Source of the DNA: an uncultured Porphyromonadaceae bacterium
GTDB taxonomy: Bacteria > Bacteroidota > Bacteroidia > Bacteroidales > Muribaculaceae
Reading direction: 5' to 3'
DNA: 39,528 nt
Assembly: GCA_946414395.1 (NCBI GenBank)
Contig: CAMKOE010000023.1
Coordinates: 1-39,528 of the forward strand
Each line of letters opens with the position of its first letter. Position 1 is the first letter of the stretch. Positions 35,455-39,528 of the stretch are shown here, in pieces. The notes beneath the pieces are model-generated. The model was not told the origin of the DNA and ran no database searches. It was given only the letters and a program-made list of their open reading frames with translations. A program made the position numbers and the translations under genes.

Positions 35455-37134
35455 TTAGAATGGGTGGTCGTTGGTGGGGCCGTCTTGAGGCAGGTCGTTG
35501 CCTTGGTCGGTGGGTTCCTCCCCGCGCTCCTGGCGCAGTCTCTTGATGTAGGCCAGTTCGTTGATGGCATAGTCGGCATTGTCTTCCTCGTCGAGCATCT
35601 GGGTGAAGATTTTCTCGGCCTTGTCCAGTTGGTTGAAGTCGATGTAGGCATATCCGCGCCTGCGTCTCAAGAAGTTGATGAAATCCTTGATGTTGTCGGG
35701 CAGTTCGTCATCCTCGTTGAAATTGCGTTTCACCTCGTCCATCACTTCCTCGGTGTAACTGAACAGGCGCAGGTCCTTACTGTTGGCCATGGCATTGACC
35801 AGTTCCATCGTGTGGCGGATGTTGCCGTCACTGGCCATGAGGTCAAGATAGTAGAAAGCCTGCTTGTGCAACCCCAACTCATTGTAGCAGAAGCCCAGTT
35901 TGTAGGCCGTTTCCATGAACATGCGCTTGCCCTCGGAACCCATCTCAAAGAAGTCGCAGCGGTAGCTGTTGAACACATTCTCCAGATACAGTATCGCCTC
36001 ATAGTAGCGACTGCTGTTGAACGCCTGCACACCCCAGTACATGTTGTAGGCCACATCGGCGACCCTGACTTGGCCCAGCAGCAGCTGGTCTTCGGTAAGG
36101 CTGTCTTTCTCGCCGTTGCGCGCCTTGAGCTGGGCATCGCTCCACATGTAGTCAAACTCCTGCTGGCGCTGCTTGTCGCTGCTGCGGTCCAGGGCGATGA
36201 GCAGGCTCACGCTGTGAGGCTGGCGGCCTTCGTTGCTCAGCGAGTTCATGCGGCTGGCATTGCGCGGTGGCACGGTAACGGTCACGCGGGTGTAGATGGA
36301 GTGGTCGTCCTGGCCCTCGGCCGTGAGGGCGATGGTCAGCATGCGGGGCTGCTCGTCGCCACCCTGCTTGTAGTGCAGGTCCAGCACGGCATAGTCCCTG
36401 ACCAGCCTGGCCTCCTTGCCGTCTCCCTCGACCAGCGCGTGGCGCAGGTCATAGTTGCGGATGCCGTCGGCATCCTCGAGGCGCTGCTGCCCGCCCACGG
36501 TGTTGACGGTCATGAACAGCAGGGTGGAGTCGGGCAACGGGGTCACCGTGTCGAGCAGGTTCCCCAAGGGGAGCCTGCCAGTCCCAGCCATGGGGCTCCC
36601 GGCCGCCTCGCCCATCTGGTGATGCAGTTCCATGCGGCGCAGCAGGAACATCTCGCGATGATGCTTGTACAGTTCGCTCTCCAGGTCACTGGTGCCGTTG
36701 TCCTTGGCCGACGACAGGGCCTCGTCATAGTCGCGGTACCACTCCCGCTGGAAGTGGAATGCGGCCTTCAACTCGTGGGCAATCTCGTCGGGGGTCACCT
36801 TGTTGTTGAAGAATGACAGGTGCATGTGCAACATGCCCTCCTCATGGTCCACCGTGTAGGTGTACTTGAAGAGGATATTGTTATAGTTGCGCTCATTGCA
36901 CTTGGCGCGCACCAGGTCAATCTGGCTCATCGGTGCTGTGGCCATCGAGGGAAAGGTCACCTCCACACAATCGTCTTGCTTGCGGATAGCCGCGATGAAT
37001 CGGCCTGCCTGGAACTCAAACGAGTAGGTCACCGATGCATCCTCCTCGCTGGTCGAGAAGTCGCAGTTGTATTGCTTGAGAAATTGTTCAAAAGCAGCCT
37101 TTGCCGATTCTTTTTTCTTCCTGATGATGCGCAT
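35455..37134 (-). CDS. Unknown protein with TPR-like C-terminal half
   Basis: A 559-residue protein without signal peptide. I chose the ATG at 37134 (MRIIRKKKESAK); the open frame continues upstream to 37230 but that part overlaps the neighbouring stop and looks non-coding. Residues 1-120 or so are alpha/beta (AFEQFLKQY, FIAAIRKQDDCVEVTFPS) and vaguely resemble YbjN-like folds; the middle is unassigned; about 370-540 contain paired helices of tetratricopeptide type (AFNSSRYYEAILYLENVF, ELGLHKQAFYYLDLM, DFNQLDKAEKIFTQML). It follows the solute-binding-domain gene by 64 bp on the same strand. Function unknown; scaffolding or regulation would be guesses. Confidence 0.7.
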   Translation of the reverse strand: MRIIRKKKESAKAAFEQFLKQYNCDFSTSEEDASVTYSFEFQAGRFIAAIRKQDDCVEVTFPSMATAPMSQIDLVRAKCNERNYNNILFKYTYTVDHEEGMLHMHLSFFNNKVTPDEIAHELKAAFHFQREWYRDYDEALSSAKDNGTSDLESELYKHHREMFLLRRMELHHQMGEAAGSPMAGTGRLPLGNLLDTVTPLPDSTLLFMTVNTVGGQQRLEDADGIRNYDLRHALVEGDGKEARLVRDYAVLDLHYKQGGDEQPRMLTIALTAEGQDDHSIYTRVTVTVPPRNASRMNSLSNEGRQPHSVSLLIALDRSSDKQRQQEFDYMWSDAQLKARNGEKDSLTEDQLLLGQVRVADVAYNMYWGVQAFNSSRYYEAILYLENVFNSYRCDFFEMGSEGKRMFMETAYKLGFCYNELGLHKQAFYYLDLMASDGNIRHTMELVNAMANSKDLRLFSYTEEVMDEVKRNFNEDDELPDNIKDFINFLRRRRGYAYIDFNQLDKAEKIFTQMLDEEDNADYAINELAYIKRLRQERGEEPTDQGNDLPQDGPTNDHPF

Positions 37135-37198
37135 ATTGTGTATAGTCAATGTGTTTAAAATGGGAAACATGTGGGTAAAATGTAACCCATTACTGCAA

Positions 37199-38047
37199 TT
37201 ATCGTGCCAAAGTGGGGAAAGTGCCGCCAAAGTAGCGCCGCTGCAGGCCGAAGTAGGCAGCCGTGTCCTGCTTCACCTGGTTGTGCCACTGGTCAAGGCT
37301 GTCACACAGGCTCTCACGGTCCTTGGCGACCATCCATGACTGGAACTGCGACAGGCTGATGGCTACCGACCGGTCCAGGTTGGGCAGGCGCGAGGCCATC
37401 GCCCGGGCGATGGAGCGGTTGACGACAGCATAGCGTATCTCGCCGCCCGAGACCATCATCATCAACTGCTCGGGACCGTACAGGTCATCGGCGTGGACAT
37501 AGATGGTGTCGCCAATCTCGCGGCTCAGGCTGGCAATGCGGCCAATCATGGGCGATCCCTTGACCACCCACACCGTGTCGCCGGCAAGGTCCAGTTGGGA
37601 ATGGATGGCCTGGCTGCCACGGCGCTGCACGAGCACCTGCTGGTCGATGTAGATGGGCTGGGTGAAGGCAAAACGCGACGTGTCGCCGGCCGTCATGGGG
37701 AACTGGGCCACCACGACGTCAAACCGGCCGCTCTCCAGACCTGCCAGCGCCTTCTCGAGCGTTACCACGGGGTGGAACTTCATGGGGCAGCCGTTCCTGC
37801 TGGATATCAGGCGCAGCAGGTCATAGTTGTAGCCGCCCAGGGTGTCGTCATAGGTGTAATAGGTCACGGGCGAGTACTCGATGGCGATGTCGAGCGTGTC
37901 GCCGCCGCTGGGCTGTGATCCTGGAACTTCGACAGGCTTGTCACACATGCTCAACGCCACCATGAACCCCACCACCGCTGCGAGCAGCACGATGTAGAGT
38001 ACCATTTGTCCCCGCTTGGCGGGATGTTGTTGCTTCATGATTGCCAT
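37199..38047 (-). CDS. Membrane-anchored solute-binding-domain protein (SBP_bac_3 / MltF-N-like)
   Basis: A 282-residue protein with one N-terminal membrane helix (about 14-35) and a periplasmic domain of the bacterial extracellular solute-binding type 3 fold: YNYDLLRLISSRNGCPMKFHPV, LEKALAGLESGRFDVVVAQFPMT, TRFAFTQPIYIDQQVLVQR-like block and LAGDTVWVVKGSP. It resembles the N-terminal half of the lytic transglycosylase MltF, but no catalytic lysozyme-like domain follows. No ABC permease or ATPase is nearby. The ligand is unknown. The start may be ATG 38047 or ATG 38038. Confidence 0.78.
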   Translation of the reverse strand: MAIMKQQHPAKRGQMVLYIVLLAAVVGFMVALSMCDKPVEVPGSQPSGGDTLDIAIEYSPVTYYTYDDTLGGYNYDLLRLISSRNGCPMKFHPVVTLEKALAGLESGRFDVVVAQFPMTAGDTSRFAFTQPIYIDQQVLVQRRGSQAIHSQLDLAGDTVWVVKGSPMIGRIASLSREIGDTIYVHADDLYGPEQLMMMVSGGEIRYAVVNRSIARAMASRLPNLDRSVAISLSQFQSWMVAKDRESLCDSLDQWHNQVKQDTAAYFGLQRRYFGGTFPTLAR

Positions 38048-38066
38048 TTCTCAATTTTGGAGACTG

Positions 38067-38097
38067 CAAAGTTACAATTTTCTCCCCATTTACACAA
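38067..38097 (-). promoter_or_regulatory. Promoter for the solute-binding-domain operon
   Basis: On the minus strand: TTG (38095-38097), 20-bp spacer, TAACTTTG (38067-38074), a full -7 match about 20 bp before the ATG. Confidence 0.6.
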
Positions 38098-38100
38098 CAC

Positions 38101-38128
38101 CGCCAGCCCCATTGAGCAGGCTGGCGGT
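38101..38128. terminator. Hairpin after the aminotransferase gene
   Basis: CCGCCAGCC pairs with GGCTGGCGG across a loop of about 10 nt. It lies just past the aminotransferase stop. No strong T run follows on the minus strand, so it may be a weak terminator. Confidence 0.5.
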
Positions 38129-38152
38129 TGTGAAACTGATATGGATCGGTCT

Positions 38153-39346
38153 TTACTTCTTGTTGTAGGCCTCGAGGGCTTTCTCGAGCACCACGAGGGC
38201 GCGCTTCAGGTCATCGATCTTGAGCACATAGGCCATGCGCACCTCGTCCTTACCCAGACCCTTGGTGGCATAGAAACCGCTGGCAGGTGCCATCATCACG
38301 GTCTCGCCCTCATAGTTGAACTCCTCAAGACACCAGCGGCAGAAGTCGTCGATGTCCTTCACCGGCAACTTGGCGACGGTGTAGAAGGCACCCATGGGCA
38401 TCGGGCTATAGACGCCGGGAATCTTGTTCAGACCCTCGACGAGGCAGTTGCGGCGGGCAATGTACTCGTCATACACGGCCTTGTGATAAGCCTGGGGCGC
38501 GTCGAGCGAGGCCTCGGCAACGATCTGGCCCAGCAGGGGGGGACTCAGACGGGCCTGAGCGAGTTTCATGGCGGCGGTGCGCACTTCCTTGTTGCGGGTG
38601 ATGAAGGCACCGATGCGGATGCCGCACTCGCTGTAGCGCTTGGACACGCTGTCGATCATGATCACGTTGTCCTCAATGCCCTCCAGGTGCATGGCGCTGG
38701 TGTAAGGAGCATCGCTGTAGATGAACTCGCGGTACACCTCGTCGGCAAACAGGAACAGGTCGTATTTCTTCACCAGGTCGCGCAGGCGCAGGAGTTCCTC
38801 GCGGCTGTAGAGAGTGCCGGTCGGGTTATTGGGGTTGCAGATCATGATGGCGCGGGTGCGCTCGTTGATCACCTTCTCAAACTCCTCGACGGGGGGCAGG
38901 GCAAAGCCGTCCTCGATGTGGGTGGTGATGGTGCGTACCACGGCACCGGTCTCGCAGGCAAAGCCCATGTAGTTGGCATAGGCGGGCTCGGGGATAATGA
39001 TCTCGTCACCGGGGTTCAGGCACACCATGAAGGCCATCTGCACGGCCTCGCTGCCACCGCAGGTCACGATGATGTCGTCCACGCTCAGGTTGATGTCGTA
39101 GCGCTTGTAGTAGCCTACCAGTTTTTCCAGATACTGGGGATAACCCTGTGAGGGACTGTATTCAAGCACCTTGCGGTCAACGTGCTTCAGGGCCTCCAGA
39201 CCCTCCTCGGGAGTGGGCAGGTCGGGCTGACCGATGTTCAGGTGATACACTTTGATACCGCGTTTCTTGGCGTCGGCTGCAAACGGGGCCAACTTCCTGA
39301 TGGGAGAAGCGGGCATGTCAACGCTGCGTTGTGAAATCTTAGGCAT
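38153..39346 (-). CDS. Class I/II pyridoxal-phosphate aminotransferase
   Basis: A 397-residue fold type I aminotransferase. Seen: LNIGQPDLPTPEE near residue 36, GGSEAVQMAF, CNPNNPTGTLYS (170-181), ADEVYREFIY (201-210), and SVSKRYSECGIRIG with the PLP lysine at Lys236. The family includes aspartate, aromatic and other amino-acid transaminases; the sequence alone does not decide the substrate. It is monocistronic or the last gene of a unit that reads in from beyond its own promoter region. Confidence 0.92.
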   Translation of the reverse strand: MPKISQRSVDMPASPIRKLAPFAADAKKRGIKVYHLNIGQPDLPTPEEGLEALKHVDRKVLEYSPSQGYPQYLEKLVGYYKRYDINLSVDDIIVTCGGSEAVQMAFMVCLNPGDEIIIPEPAYANYMGFACETGAVVRTITTHIEDGFALPPVEEFEKVINERTRAIMICNPNNPTGTLYSREELLRLRDLVKKYDLFLFADEVYREFIYSDAPYTSAMHLEGIEDNVIMIDSVSKRYSECGIRIGAFITRNKEVRTAAMKLAQARLSPPLLGQIVAEASLDAPQAYHKAVYDEYIARRNCLVEGLNKIPGVYSPMPMGAFYTVAKLPVKDIDDFCRWCLEEFNYEGETVMMAPASGFYATKGLGKDEVRMAYVLKIDDLKRALVVLEKALEAYNKK

Positions 39347-39406
39347 AATAAGTTATTAAAAAAGATGTTAATGATATTGTTGTAAAGTCGTTTTGTTCTA
39401 TGCCGA

Positions 39407-39414
39407 CAAAATTA
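39407..39414 (-). promoter_or_regulatory. Candidate -7 element for the aminotransferase
   Basis: Minus-strand TAATTTTG, full -7 match, 60 bp upstream of the ATG. Another match is at 39496-39503. Neither has a convincing -33. Confidence 0.4.
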
Positions 39415-39528
39415 CTATAAAAATTGAACAACTCGAACACAAAAGCGCACAAAATGTGATTTCTTACAATTCCACGCAGGTTCAACTAGCAAGTGCAAAA
39501 TTAGCGATATTTTTGAAGAACTCGTGTT

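Noticed and set aside
35398..36816. A 472-codon plus-strand open frame opposite the TPR-like gene
   Set aside because: It starts within the inverted repeat, is composed mainly of Val, His, Leu and Gln, and has no motif; the minus-strand frame has helical repeats and a plausible start.
37135..37230. N-terminal extension of the TPR-like protein to 37230
   Set aside because: It would overlap the end of the upstream gene by 32 bp and lacks the charged, gene-like composition that begins at the ATG at 37134.
38006..39151. A 381-codon plus-strand open frame opposite the aminotransferase
   Set aside because: The minus strand encodes an unmistakable aminotransferase with a PLP lysine; the plus frame is a shadow.

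Overview
The window looks like chromosome of a gut- or rumen-type Bacteroidales bacterium (Prevotellaceae/Muribaculaceae-like; this is inference from gene content, not a species call). Supporting signs are a SusC/SusD pair, Bacteroidetes-type promoters (TTTG, about 19 bp, TAnnTTTG), tandem C10 (streptopain-like) cysteine proteases, CotH-family secreted proteins, GC-rich genes with AT-rich spacers, and little use of strong Shine-Dalgarno sites.

Layout. 1-6632 (+): the 3' part of a nutrient-uptake locus with a SusC porin (cut at the left edge), a SusD lipoprotein, an unknown lipoprotein and a PKD-domain lipoprotein. 6730-9814 (+): two CotH-family paralogues, one ending in a dockerin and the other a lipoprotein without one. 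9873-11051 (-): lysA. 11282-12670 (+): a secreted protein with a C-terminal dockerin. 12718-12894: a nested inverted-repeat element just ahead of cutC (12946-13707, +). 13696-16598 (-): a probable xth - AI-2E transporter - miaA operon whose promoter lies upstream of a MITE-like repeat, so the repeat falls in the xth leader. 16841-18478 (+): a pseudouridine synthase with a long N-terminal extension. 18657-19097 (+): a secreted TonB C-terminal-domain protein.

19364-29494 (+): the most distinctive region, four tandem paralogous C10 proteases. Each has a signal peptide, a propeptide, a catalytic domain, an apparently split fibronectin-III-like domain carrying an inserted module, and a two-repeat dockerin. 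Three also carry an extra Ig-like domain. The units are separated by hairpin terminators; recognisable promoters precede the first and fourth, a weaker one precedes the second, and none was found for the third. The array is followed by a 107-aa protein (29733-30056) that is little more than a signal peptide plus a domain resembling a type IX secretion (T9SS) sorting tail. A second copy of the MITE-like repeat lies between the second protease and its terminator.

30193-35338 (+): housekeeping genes for cardiolipin synthase, ispE, grpE, dnaJ and an RluA-family pseudouridine synthase. 35455-39346 (-): an unknown repeat-rich protein, a membrane-anchored solute-binding-domain protein and a class I aminotransferase.

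Taken together, the window shows a surface nutrient-acquisition theme: outer-membrane uptake (SusCD), a TonB-type protein, secreted proteases, and six exported proteins that end in dockerin repeats although no cohesin partner is visible here. No tRNA, rRNA, CRISPR array, integrase or transposase was recognised.
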